From contig CAZVLF010000006.1 of the NCBI GenBank assembly GCA_964627795.1, positions 73,445 to 137,444 on the forward strand: 64,000 bases of DNA, in the 5' to 3' direction. Source of the stretch: CANDYO01 sp964627795. Lineage in GTDB: Bacteria > Pseudomonadota > Alphaproteobacteria > Rickettsiales > CANDYO01. Every line of letters begins with the position of its first letter. The first letter of the stretch is position 1. The notes below the pieces were generated by a model that was given only the letters and a program-made list of their open reading frames with translations, searched no databases and was not told the DNA's origin. The position numbers were made by a program, and so were the translations under genes. Below are positions 28,254-37,436 of the stretch, in pieces.

Positions 28254-28862
28254 ATGATTGGTAAACTAAAAGGAATAATTGATAGCATTTCTGAAGATCA
28301 TTTACTCCTTGATGTTAACGGAGTTGGTTACATTATTTACTGCTCAAGCAAAACTCTTTCTAATATTGGCACAGTTAAAGAATCATGCTCTTTATTAACT
28401 CATATGCAGGTAAGAGAAGATGATATAAGCCTTTATGGGTTTAAAAACTCAGAAGAAAAAGAATGGTTTAATAACTTAATTACCGTTCAAGGAATTGGAG
28501 CAAAGCTCGCATTAACTATATTATCTATGTTAACTCCGAAGGAATTAGCTCACTCAATAGTGAATCGCTCTAAAGAAGATTTCAAACATATATCAGGCGT
28601 AGGCCCCAAACTTGCAGAAAGAATTTTCACCGAACTTAGTAAAAAAGCTAACCTATTTTATAGCTCTATTCCTCTTCCTAATAATGCCTCATCCTTCAAA
28701 GACTCGAATGATTCAATTAATGATGCTCTAATTGCTTTAACTAACTTAGGTTACAGTCGCATGGATGCTTTTAACATATGTAAAAACATAGGTAAAAATA
28801 ACCCAAATATCAGTTTGAATGATTTGATACGCCAAGCATTAAAAGAACTTTCTTCTATATAA
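28254..28862 (+). CDS. ruvA: Holliday junction helicase subunit RuvA
   Basis: Binds four-way DNA junctions as a tetramer and loads RuvB. 202 residues. Domain I begins MIGKLKGIIDSI, domain II has helix-hairpin-helix motifs (TVQGIGAKLALTIL and HISGVGPKLAERI), and the C-terminal domain ends SLNDLIRQALKEL. It starts 2 bases after gapR. ruvB usually follows ruvA; here the next intact gene is the LRR giant, so ruvB must lie elsewhere. Confidence 0.96.
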   Translation: MIGKLKGIIDSISEDHLLLDVNGVGYIIYCSSKTLSNIGTVKESCSLLTHMQVREDDISLYGFKNSEEKEWFNNLITVQGIGAKLALTILSMLTPKELAHSIVNRSKEDFKHISGVGPKLAERIFTELSKKANLFYSSIPLPNNASSFKDSNDSINDALIALTNLGYSRMDAFNICKNIGKNNPNISLNDLIRQALKELSSI

Positions 28863-28951
28863 TAGAGATAAATTAAACTTTAAAATTCAAGTATAAATCT
28901 AGATAAAATTACAAATGACCGTAAAAAATAATAATAACAATAAAAAGAAAA

Positions 28952-29209
28952 TTGGTGTTGGGGTATATTATTTTTTGCCCCTCCTGGCTGGTTGACCAAA
29001 GAAAAACTCTCTATATATCAGTTTATTGGTTAGCAGGAATCATTAGAACTACAGCTAATGTTAAATTAAAGAAAAACGATATTAATCTTCATTTTGATAT
29101 ATATTATCTTTTGTTTTTAAATTTATACATTCACGAGCAATTCTTTGGTTATCAAACTAATGATTATAAAAATCCAATTCTTGGTGCTACTGAAACTTAC
29201 AATCAATAA
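28952..29209 (+). pseudogene. Remnant sharing its 3' end with the LRR gene
   Basis: An 85-codon open stretch without an ATG start (TTG/GTG only). Its last 26 codons include HEQFFGYQTNDYKNPILG, which is also the C-terminus of the LRR protein 3.7 kb away. The shared DNA is a 59-bp identical block. The upstream part is not recognised. The simplest reading is a decayed relative of the LRR gene or a scar of duplication. A 26-codon ORF from ATG 28915 overlaps it in another frame and is not convincing. The remainder of 28863-29379 holds nothing else I can name. Confidence 0.5.
29128..29186 (+). repeat. 59-bp direct repeat, left copy
   Basis: Identical over 59 bases to 32821-32879. It encodes the same peptide in the same frame. 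The two copies bracket the LRR gene. Confidence 0.9.
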
Positions 29210-29379
29210 TTTAATATTAATTAATAAAAAAGATTGACGGATATTTAATTTAGTATAAGATTAATATCTTAATAATATATTTATGTTTTTAGGTTAGGTT
29301 TTAATAGTTGTAAAAGCTATGTTTTCATAGCTTAATGTATACACCAAATATAAATTTTTTGAAAATAAGAGTGTTAAAG

Positions 29380-32300
29380 ATGAAATTAGATAGAAAAGGA
29401 CGTTTAAGAGATAAAGGAGTAAAAGCACTTGCAAAGTCTTTAAAAGAAAACAAAAGCATTACTTCTATTGATTTATCTGGCAATGGAATTAGAAGTGCAG
29501 GAGTAATAGAAATCGCAGAGGCTTTAAAAGAAAACCAAAGCATTACTTCTATTGATTTATCTTCCAGCAGAATTTTACCTTCAGGAGTAATAGCACTTGC
29601 TGCGACTTTAAAGAAAAACAAAAGCATTACTTCTATTAACTTATCTGAAAACCACATTACAAATTCAGGAGTAATAGCACTTGCAGAAGCTTTAAAAGAA
29701 AACCAGAGTATTACTTCTATTAAATTAAAAGATATGCTTATTAGCTCTGAAGGCACAATAGTACTTGCAGAGGCTTTAAAAGAAAACAAAAGCATTACTT
29801 CTATTGATTTATCTGGTAACCTATTTAGAGACGAAGGCACAATAGCAATTGCAGAGGCTTTAAAAGAAAACCAGAGTATTACTTCTATTAACTTATCTGA
29901 AAACCAAATTAGAAATGAAGGAGCAAGAGCAATTGCAGAGGCTTTAAAAGAGAACAAAAGCATTACTTCTGTTAACTTAGCTAAAATCGAGTTTATTATG
30001 CCTGAAGTACTAATAGCACTTGTAGAAGCTTTACAAGAAAACAAAAGCATTACTTCTGTTAACTTAGCTAAAATGCAACTTTTTGTACGTGAACAACTAA
30101 TAGCAATTGCAAGGGCTTTAGAAAGCCAGAGCATTACTTCTATTGATTTATCTGGCAATCGAATTGGAGATGCAGAGGCAAAAGCAATTGCAGAGGCTTT
30201 AAAAGAAAACAAAAGCATTACTTCTATTGATTTATCTGGCAATCGAATTGGAACTGAAGGAGCAATAGCAATTGCAGAGGCTTTAAAAGAAAACCAAAGC
30301 ATTACTTCTATTAACTTATCTGAAAACCAAATTGGAACTGAAGGAGCAATAGCAATTGCAGAGGCTTTAAAAGAAAACAAAAGCATTACTTCTATTAATT
30401 TATCTGACAATGGAATTGGAGCTGAAGGAGCAAGAGCACTTGCAGAGGCTTTAAAAGAAAACAAAAGCATTACTTCTATTAACTTATCTCANNNNNNNNN
30501 NNNNNNNNNNNNNNNNNNNNNNNNNNNNNNNNNNNNNNNNNNNNNNNNNNNNNNNNNNNNNNNNNNNNNNNNNNNNNNNNNNNNNNNNNNNAACCCAAAT
30601 TGGAGCTGAAGGAGCAAGAGCACTTGCAGAGGCTTTAAAAGAAAACCAAAGCATTACTTCTATTAACTTATCTCAAACCCAAATTGGAGCTGAAGGAGCA
30701 AGAGCACTTGCAGAGGCTTTAAAAGAAAACAAAAGTATTACTTCTATTAACTTATCTCAAACCCGAATTGGAGCTGAAGGAGCAAGAGCAATTGCAGAGG
30801 CTTTAAAAGAAAACAAAAGTATTACTTCTATTAATTTATTTCTCAACGAAATTGGAGCTGAAGGAGCAATAACAATTGCAGAGGCTTTAAAAGAAAACAA
30901 AATCATTACTTCTATTGATTTATCTTACAATGGAATTAGAACTGAGGGAGCAAGAGCTATTGCTAAGGCTTTAAAAGAAAACCAAAGCATTACTTCTATT
31001 GATTTATCTAACAACAGCATTGGAGATGCAAGAGCAAAAGAAATTGCAGAGGCTTTGAAAGAAAACCAGAGCATTACTTCTATTTATTTAACTTACAACA
31101 GCATTGGAGATGCAGGCGCAAAAGAAATTGCAGAGGCTTTGAAAGAAAACCAGAGCATTACTTCTATTGCCTTAACTGACAACAAAATTGGAGCTGATGG
31201 AGTAATGGCAATTACTTATGCTTTACAAACAAACTATGCTATTACTAAATTAAAGTATACTTTTCCCTCTAAAGAAGAAGATAAATTATCTCGTCTAAAT
31301 GATGGTATCCCTGATATTTATGAATTATTAACTCGAAATAGGGGTATTTTAGAAGAATCTATAAGAATAACTCATACTCAAAAATTTGAAGATAATTTAA
31401 ATATTCAACAAAGAATCAGCTTATTTGCTAACATTGATAGAATAGAGTTTGAAGATATCCCCCTATTTCTTAGAGAGAAAATTCATAGGTTTTTTTCATT
31501 TCAAAGCTTAAGGTTCTTGAAACAAATGCCCTATATTTTTAAGAAGAAAGGTTGTTTTAAAGATAAAAAGGGTAATTATGATGGAATACATAGAAATATT
31601 GATAATAATATACTGGCGCGTATTGGCAGCTATTTAACCGCTTCTGACATAAGAAATTTTAATAAAGCGACTGCATTAGGTTATTTTTTAAGATACATAA
31701 AAAGGGTTACAACAGAAGCATATGAAGGTTTATCTATGCTTGAATCAATTTCTTGTAAGAAGCACTTATCTTCTGCTTTTTACAGTCTCAATACAATTAA
31801 ATTTATTGCAACAGCATTAAATAATCAGTTAAGATTTGAAGATATAATAGATAATTTACCATATCTAGAGTTAGCAGCGCAAGACGTAGAGACTGAAAAT
31901 AGCAGTATTCCAAGAGAAAAAGAATATTTTGAGGAAGATAGCAATTTAGAACATGTATCTAGAACTATGTTGCTTAATCAATCAGAAGAAAACACATTTA
32001 CTCGGCAACTAAGCTCAAAGCCAAACTATCAAATCCTGATTGGAACAGAAACCGCAGCAGCTGAAGAACCAAAAAGTAATCACATGGATGTTTTTTACTT
32101 TCAAACAAAAACAACATACGACAATAGCATTTTAAACATACCTGAGGTTAAAGAATTGCTCTTTAGTGCAGCAGCTGAAGGTAATGATAAATTAGATGGA
32201 ATCTTTGATTTATTACAAGATCAAGAAGTAACTACATGTCTTGTTGATGCAGTAAGAGAAAGGGGAGCCAAAGAAACTCTCAAAATTTTCTTTGAACCGG

Positions 32301-32890
32301 TAAATACTAAAACATCAGAAAATCTACTATTAGAAAATGCAAAAGATATTTCTACTCCTAATAGCTATACCTCTTCTTCATCTTTTTATAATGACTTATT
32401 ATATGGAGCTGTAAGATACATTCCAATTGTCAATATGGTTGTTGATTCTATATACGCAGCTTATATTCCCACAACAGATAATCTCATAAAGTCTTTATCT
32501 TCGGTTAGTTACACAGTTGCTGGGTTACAAGAAAATGTCTTTGCTTCTTCAATCGTAGGAGGCATAAATTCAGTTTATAGTATTACTAAAGGAAATTACC
32601 TAGAAGCAGTGACAAATTCAATTGTCTCTGTGTTATTGCCGCAATTAACTTCTAACTCAGTTATTGGTGAAAAAGCAGATGTATTTAAAGCAATAGTTGC
32701 AAGCGCAGCTATAGTAGGCCTTGCAAATAAAGCATTTAATATTATATCTGAATATAGTTCTGGTAAATTAGAAAAACTACATAAAGCTCAGTATGAATAT
32801 ATTCAAGACGAATTTGCATGCATTCACGAGCAATTCTTTGGTTATCAAACTAATGATTATAAAAATCCAATTCTTGGTGAAGTTATATAA
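29380..32890 (+). CDS. Leucine-rich-repeat protein with F-box-like segment (one gene across a gap)
   Basis: The N-terminal two-fifths is an array of 28-residue LRRs of the ribonuclease-inhibitor type (EALKENKSITSIDLSGN plus variable tail). Thirteen units are visible before the N run 30492-30591 and eight after it. The flanks join in exact repeat phase and restore one frame, so this is a single gene. Downstream of the LRRs, near 31594-31680, a segment DNNILARIGSYLTASDIRNF resembles an F-box; this is a weak match. A Glu-rich region, hydrophobic stretches around 32400-32750 and the tail HEQFFGYQTNDYKNPILG follow. The ATG at 29380 with AAGAG eight bases upstream is preferred over an in-frame ATG at 29335. 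A host-interaction protein is likely by analogy with LRR/F-box effectors. Confidence 0.75.
29410..31240 (+). repeat. 84-bp LRR-coding tandem array
   Basis: At least 21 units of about 84 bp; units near the gap are almost identical while the edges are diverged, the usual pattern of unequal crossing-over. Copy number is unresolved because of the gap. Confidence 0.9.
30492..30591. other. Assembly gap (100 N) inside the LRR array
   Basis: Exactly 100 N. The bases on either side join to recreate a perfect internal repeat junction, so the missing length should be a multiple of 84 bp. Confidence 0.95.
32821..32879 (+). repeat. 59-bp direct repeat, right copy
   Basis: Second copy of 29128-29186, at the very 3' end of the LRR gene. 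Confidence 0.9.
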
Positions 32891-32992
32891 GACCTAATTT
32901 ATCAGCTAGCAATAATACATTTTATTACTTTTACGTGGATAAGGTAGCAGAGTTTTAGCTTCTTTCTAAAATTTTATCGCACTTGCTAAATA

Positions 32993-33031
32993 AATAAAAG
33001 ATACCCTAGATTTTATAAAAAGCTAGGGTAT
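32993..33031 (-). terminator. Terminator of the Lys/Ser-rich protein gene
   Basis: A perfect 9-bp stem (33001-33009 with 33023-33031) lies 16 bases past the stop at 33048 on the minus strand, followed by a T-rich minus-strand tail. It may also stop plus-strand transcription from the LRR gene. Confidence 0.65.
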
Positions 33032-33047
33032 TTAAAAAAATAAATTA

Positions 33048-33380
33048 TTATTTCTTTTCAGCTTCAGCGCTATTATGATTGTCTTCATGTTGCGTTTGAT
33101 TAGCAACATTAGCTTCCGTTCCTTCTTCTTTTTTCACTTCACCAGAAGAAGTTTTTTTAGAAGAAGACTTTTTACTATAGTGTTTCTTCTTTGATCTTTT
33201 ATTCTTTTTCTTATTTTTCTTAATAGATCCTGAAGAAGACTTAATTTCTTCGTGAGTTTGCACTTGCTCCGTAACTGCCTTTTCTTGAGCAGAAGATGGA
33301 TTATTTTCTTCACCAAAAGCACTTACACTTGCAAAAACAATTAGTGATGATAAAAAAACAGATCTAATAATTTTTTTCAT
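33048..33380 (-). CDS. Exported Lys/Ser-rich low-complexity protein
   Basis: 110 residues. A clear signal peptide (MKKIIRSVFLSSLIVFASVSAFG) precedes an acidic stretch, a very basic core (KKNKKKNKRSKKKHYSKK) and an acidic/polar tail. GAGGA lies four bases before the ATG. There is no known domain. A periplasmic or surface protein that binds anionic polymers is conceivable. Low-complexity proteins of this kind evolve fast and may be lineage-specific. Confidence 0.7.
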   Translation of the reverse strand: MKKIIRSVFLSSLIVFASVSAFGEENNPSSAQEKAVTEQVQTHEEIKSSSGSIKKNKKKNKRSKKKHYSKKSSSKKTSSGEVKKEEGTEANVANQTQHEDNHNSAEAEKK

Positions 33381-33445
33381 ATTTTCCTCTATGTTAACTT
33401 TAAGTAACTAAAATTTATTTTTACAACTAAGGGTAAAAAATTATA

Positions 33446-34048
33446 TTAGACTACGTCATTCTTTTTGGCAACAACAACCATAGCAGGTTTTATTAATCTA
33501 TCATGTAAAACATAACCAGCTCTCATAACACTAACTATCATATTTTCTTCAAATTCTGGATTAACCACCTGCGCTACAGCTTGATGGAAATTATGATCAA
33601 AATACTCTTTTATTTCAGGAAAAATTCTTTTTACACCATATTTATCAAAAACAGATAGGAGTGTATTTTTAGTCATTTCCACACCCTTAAATAGATTTGC
33701 TAAATTTTCATCTTGGGCCATAGCTTCATCAGACACATTATTTGTAGCAAGATAAAGATTCTCTATAACTTCTGTTAAATCCTTAGCAAAATTATTTATA
33801 GCAAATTTACCGGCATCTTCCGCTTGCTTAGTTAATCTTTTCCGAACATTTTCTGCTTCAGCAGCCATACGAAGAAGTTGCTCTTTATACTGAACCATTT
33901 CCTCTTCACATTTTGAATATTTTGCCAAAGCCTCTTCAAGCTCACTTTTTAATTTTAAATTTTCATCTTGAGAGTGGCTTTTAACATTTTCATCGCCAAC
34001 TTCTTTATAATGTTGATTTTCATCTTTATGTGTATGATTTTTTTCCAT
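33446..34048 (-). CDS. grpE: GrpE nucleotide-exchange factor
   Basis: Releases ADP from DnaK in the Hsp70 cycle. 200 residues: a charged N-terminal tail, a long coiled coil (KYSKCEEEMVQYKEQLLRMAAEAENVRKR region, residues about 40-85) and the C-terminal beta domain ending with HDRLIKPAMVVVAKK. It is on the same strand as sppA, 62 bases downstream of it. Confidence 0.95.
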   Translation of the reverse strand: MEKNHTHKDENQHYKEVGDENVKSHSQDENLKLKSELEEALAKYSKCEEEMVQYKEQLLRMAAEAENVRKRLTKQAEDAGKFAINNFAKDLTEVIENLYLATNNVSDEAMAQDENLANLFKGVEMTKNTLLSVFDKYGVKRIFPEIKEYFDHNFHQAVAQVVNPEFEENMIVSVMRAGYVLHDRLIKPAMVVVAKKNDVV

Positions 34049-34110
34049 AATATTCCTATTAATTAATATAGCTATTATATAAGTATAAAATTGCCATTTT
34101 CAAGTTTTGG

Positions 34111-34944
34111 CTATAATAATTCTATTTTTTTGATAGATATATTACTTATTTTTTCCATTATAATTGAAGTGAAATGATCTAATACAATACCAAATTTTCT
34201 CTTTATCCATGATTTTTCTTGATTGATATAATTTATTTCTACTTCTTCACCATATTTCTCTTCAATAAATGAATAGAAGTCTCCTACCCCGTCTGCCAAA
34301 CCTATTTCTACTGCTTTTCTACCAGACCAAATAGCTCCGCTAAAAAGTGTTTCATCATCAATTTTAAGCATATTATTTCTACCATTGCGAACTTGGCTTT
34401 TAAAATTTTCATATATGTCTGATTGGACTGATAAAATCATTTCAACATCTTCTTTCTTTTCAGGCAAAAATGGATCTAACAATGCCTTGCTTTCACCTTG
34501 AGTATGAACTCTTCTTTCAATTCCAAGGTTAGCTATTGCTTTAACAAAGCCAAAGCCTGAGAACCTAACACCTAAACTTCCTAACAAAGAATTATCTGCT
34601 ACTATAATTTCATTGGCTGCAGATGCTATCCAATATCCACCCGAAGCAGCAATATCTTCAACGAAAGCAATTACTGGTATATTTTTTTTCTTAGATAGTT
34701 GAGTTATTCTTTTAGCAATTAATTCTGACTGAACAGGAGAACCTCCTGGAGAATTAATAGATAGCACTACAGCAGAAATATTTTTCCCTTCAAAAGCTTT
34801 TTCAATATACTTATTTAATGAAGATAAATTTAAACCTTGCTTCATTCCTACACTACCAATTACACCATCTAAAGACAGAACGTTGATAATTTTTTTAGTT
34901 TTAAATTTATTCTTTAATTTTTGAACAAAACCATAATTTTTCAT
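34111..34944 (-). CDS. sppA: Signal peptide peptidase SppA-type protease (S49)
   Basis: A 277-residue short-form S49 serine protease that degrades released signal peptides at the inner membrane. VVLSINSPGGSP, EDIAASGGYWIASAA (catalytic Ser) and GSLGVRFSGFG are characteristic; GESKALLDPF may carry the catalytic Lys. There is no obvious N-terminal membrane anchor beyond a short hydrophobic strand. It follows the TlpA-like gene by 6 bases on the same strand, so the two are probably co-transcribed. Confidence 0.9.
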   Translation of the reverse strand: MKNYGFVQKLKNKFKTKKIINVLSLDGVIGSVGMKQGLNLSSLNKYIEKAFEGKNISAVVLSINSPGGSPVQSELIAKRITQLSKKKNIPVIAFVEDIAASGGYWIASAANEIIVADNSLLGSLGVRFSGFGFVKAIANLGIERRVHTQGESKALLDPFLPEKKEDVEMILSVQSDIYENFKSQVRNGRNNMLKIDDETLFSGAIWSGRKAVEIGLADGVGDFYSFIEEKYGEEVEINYINQEKSWIKRKFGIVLDHFTSIIMEKISNISIKKIELL

Positions 34945-34950
34945 AACACC

Positions 34951-35667
34951 TCAATTAATAAATATCTTTGATCTTTTAGTTTCTTTCTTAGGATTAACTA
35001 TATCTTCTTGTTTAGGTTTTTCATAAACATCACGCAACTGTTTATATTCTGGTGGCAATAATTGTATATGTGAAACCTTATCTTCTAAAAATCTAATTAA
35101 ATCTGGATCTGACCAGTTAACAATAATATTTGGTTTAGACGAAGCAATAATATTACCATTAAAATCCATTAAATAAGTAGCTGGTAAATGATTAATATTC
35201 AAGCTTTGATATATTTTATTCTTTTTATCTATATAAATATCTAAGTAATCTATTTTATTTTTAGTGAAAAATTGATCTATTGCTTCAGGACTTTTAAAAT
35301 CTTCTGAAATAGCAATAACAGTAAGTGCTTTTTTGCGGAAGTTCATTTGTAATTCATTAAGAGCCATTAATTCACCTAAACACTCCATGCACCAAGTAGC
35401 CCAAAAATGAACAATAATAAATCTGTTTTCAAATTGCTCAAGCGCCCTTTTTTCAAAAATTTGATTATAAAAAATGCTCTGTCCACTTAAAGGAAATTTT
35501 ATATCATTAATTAACTCAAAATATTTTTTAGGAATCTCAGAAGGTTTTGCAGGAGAATCACTAACTTGATCAGCCCAGGCACTTAAACCAAAAAAAAATA
35601 ATATAAGCAGTAAAACTATAGATTTTTTTTGCAGAAAATTATAAAATTCTCTTAATAAATTTAACAT
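34951..35667 (-). CDS. TlpA/ResA-like membrane-anchored thiol-disulfide oxidoreductase
   Basis: A thioredoxin-fold protein with one N-terminal hydrophobic segment (SIVLLLILFFFGLSAWA, anchor or signal) and periplasmic active site FWATWCMECLGE (CxxC). The LPATYLMDFNG segment gives the cis-Pro loop. The frame is open up to 35742, but those extra codons would overlap lptM on the other strand; the ATG at 35667 leaves 10 bases between the two divergent starts. A role in reducing or shuffling periplasmic disulfides (cytochrome or envelope protein maturation) is expected from the family. Confidence 0.8.
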   Translation of the reverse strand: MLNLLREFYNFLQKKSIVLLLILFFFGLSAWADQVSDSPAKPSEIPKKYFELINDIKFPLSGQSIFYNQIFEKRALEQFENRFIIVHFWATWCMECLGELMALNELQMNFRKKALTVIAISEDFKSPEAIDQFFTKNKIDYLDIYIDKKNKIYQSLNINHLPATYLMDFNGNIIASSKPNIIVNWSDPDLIRFLEDKVSHIQLLPPEYKQLRDVYEKPKQEDIVNPKKETKRSKIFIN

Positions 35668-35677
35668 AGGCACTTTT

Positions 35678-35788
35678 ATGAAAAAAATCACTATTCTCCT
35701 TTTAACCTTATTCTTTTTATCAAGTTGCGGAGTAAAAGGCAAATTATATTTGCCTGAAACTCCTGCTCAGAAAAATATTGTTTGGTAA
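35678..35788 (+). CDS. lptM: LptM-like small lipoprotein
   Basis: A 36-residue lipoprotein. The signal peptide MKKITILLLTLFFLSSC has the lipobox LSSC with acylated Cys17, followed directly by GVKGKLYLPE, the hallmark of LptM/YifL (CGxKGxLYxP). In enterics LptM helps LptD mature into its correct disulfide form during LPS transporter assembly. AGG lies seven bases before the ATG. It is divergent from the thioredoxin-like gene with only 10 bases between the starts, a suggestive pairing because LptD maturation depends on disulfides. Small size makes it easy to miss. Confidence 0.8.
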   Translation: MKKITILLLTLFFLSSCGVKGKLYLPETPAQKNIVW

Positions 35789-35796
35789 TAACCTTT

Positions 35797-36807
35797 TTAA
35801 TCTCTCAAACGACCAGCATTATCTCTACTTTGAATTACTTTACTTGAAAAACTTGAGTTGTCTGAATTTACTGACTGTCCTTTTATTAGCTCTGCAGTTA
35901 AAGGCACTGGAGGTGGAGCATATCCAGGCATTTCAAGATCTTCTTTAAAAGGAACAGGAGGTGGTGCATATTCAGGCAAGACTGGTTCAAATCGAATGGA
36001 TGAAGTTGTAAAGCCTTTAGTCACCTCATAATTTGAAACTTGAGGATGTAAGTTTAAAGTTAAGTCTTGTTGAGTTTCATTTTTATTATTTTTTGGAGAA
36101 AGAAAACCATATAATATAGTTATTTTATCTTTAACTATGTTATATATATCATAGAAAAACTCACCCCAAGTCCTTCTCCCAATTGAACTTTCACTAATTG
36201 TTGTTTTATTTATATTTTCAGCTAAAGGGCTAAATTCTTTATTATTAGATTGCAAAACCAGGTTTGCAAATATCTTATTTTTTAGTTCATGAACGGCTTT
36301 AATCTCTTTTTCTGTCACTTGACATGGATTATCTTGAGTAAGAACTTCATCCTTATATTCTTCTAAAAACTGATGAAATTTTTCTTCATTTTTGGAATAT
36401 TCATTAGTTAATTGATCTTTACTTAAAGAAGAAATAAAATCACGATATCCATGCGCCGATTTCAAACCATCATTTGCTAAGGAGTTCATCATTTGAGCCT
36501 CAATGAGCGAAACCAACCTATATTGCATTAAATCTCTTTCAAATCTTTTTTCAAAACTGTTCCATCCCTCATTTTCATATTTTTCATTAAGGGTTTTAGT
36601 AATAATATCAAATTGCCTGTGAACTAAGTAGTCGTATATTCCTGAATCTTTTGCATTAGCTTTTAATATATTTTCAACAGCTTCTTTATAATAAAACATT
36701 GAACTTGCTAATGTTATTTCTCCAAAATTTGCAAGACTATTATTTATATCTTTTAAAATTTCTTCTTGAGACTTATGGTCTATTCCGTAGAATTTCAATT
36801 TACTCAT
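35797..36807 (-). CDS. Hypothetical protein with duplicated Pro-rich motif
   Basis: A 336-residue protein without a signal peptide, mostly helical through about residue 200, then a polar linker and a C-terminal Pro-rich part with two copies of the motif PxYAPPPVP about 17 residues apart. Such motifs bind SH3, WW or EVH1-type domains in eukaryotes. The ATG at 36807 has GGAG nine bases upstream and is preferred over an in-frame ATG at 36822. The family is not recognised; an effector role is possible. Confidence 0.6.
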   Translation of the reverse strand: MSKLKFYGIDHKSQEEILKDINNSLANFGEITLASSMFYYKEAVENILKANAKDSGIYDYLVHRQFDIITKTLNEKYENEGWNSFEKRFERDLMQYRLVSLIEAQMMNSLANDGLKSAHGYRDFISSLSKDQLTNEYSKNEEKFHQFLEEYKDEVLTQDNPCQVTEKEIKAVHELKNKIFANLVLQSNNKEFSPLAENINKTTISESSIGRRTWGEFFYDIYNIVKDKITILYGFLSPKNNKNETQQDLTLNLHPQVSNYEVTKGFTTSSIRFEPVLPEYAPPPVPFKEDLEMPGYAPPPVPLTAELIKGQSVNSDNSSFSSKVIQSRDNAGRLRD

Positions 36808-36956
36808 TAATTTGTTCTCCATTTAATTGATAGATTACTTAAGTTTGGAATAAAATTATTAAAAAAGCATTAAAACTGTTAAACTCTTTTATTTTCAGCC
36901 AAAATGGGTGTTTACAACCAATGATTAATAGTTTAAATTTTATATAAATTACTTAA

Positions 36957-37436
36957 ATGGTATACATTATGGATAAAGAAAGACCTATTTCTCCACATTT
37001 AACTATTTATAAACTTCAGCTTACTTCAGGAATGTCAATTTTCCATAGAATAACGGGGGCATTTCTATATGTAAGTTTGATTATCTTATCATGGTTAATT
37101 TTCTCTATACTATATTATCCTGATTGCACTTTAGCTCTAGTTCAAAAACTTTATTCATATTGGCTAGTAAAAAATTCTATATATTTATTTCTATCTTTCT
37201 TTACTTTTTCACTTTTTTATCATCAATTTAATGGAATTCGCCATCTATTCTGGGATGCTGGGAAAGGCTTAGAAGTTGATAAGAGCTACAAAACTGGAAA
37301 AATAGTATTAATTCTTTCTTTTGGATTAACTGTTGCCTCTTTAATTTATGTATATAGTAATTTTTCCCCTCCTGAAATTCAAAATGAAGTTACTGAACAA
37401 TCTGTACCAATTGGAGAAAATGAAGATGAACAATAA
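36957..37436 (+). CDS. sdhC: Succinate dehydrogenase cytochrome b556 subunit
   Basis: Membrane anchor of complex II. RPISPHLTIYKLQ, SGMSIFHRITG (family signature with quinone-site Ser and Arg) and FYHQFNGIRHLFWD (heme ligand His region) are clear, with three hydrophobic helices. An ATG at 36969 (MDKERP) is an equally good start; neither has a strong ribosome binding site. The C-terminal tail is acidic. sdhD follows with an 11-base overlap. Confidence 0.92.
   Translation: MVYIMDKERPISPHLTIYKLQLTSGMSIFHRITGAFLYVSLIILSWLIFSILYYPDCTLALVQKLYSYWLVKNSIYLFLSFFTFSLFYHQFNGIRHLFWDAGKGLEVDKSYKTGKIVLILSFGLTVASLIYVYSNFSPPEIQNEVTEQSVPIGENEDEQ

Noticed and set aside
28915..28995. A 26-codon ORF (Asn/Lys-rich start) after ruvA
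   Set aside because: No ribosome binding site, low complexity and overlap with a remnant in another frame.
29325..30470. A 381-codon open frame antisense to the LRR array
   Set aside because: The repeat lacks antisense stops in one frame, so any copy number stays open. The translation is just the mirror of the repeat, with no start signal or family resemblance.
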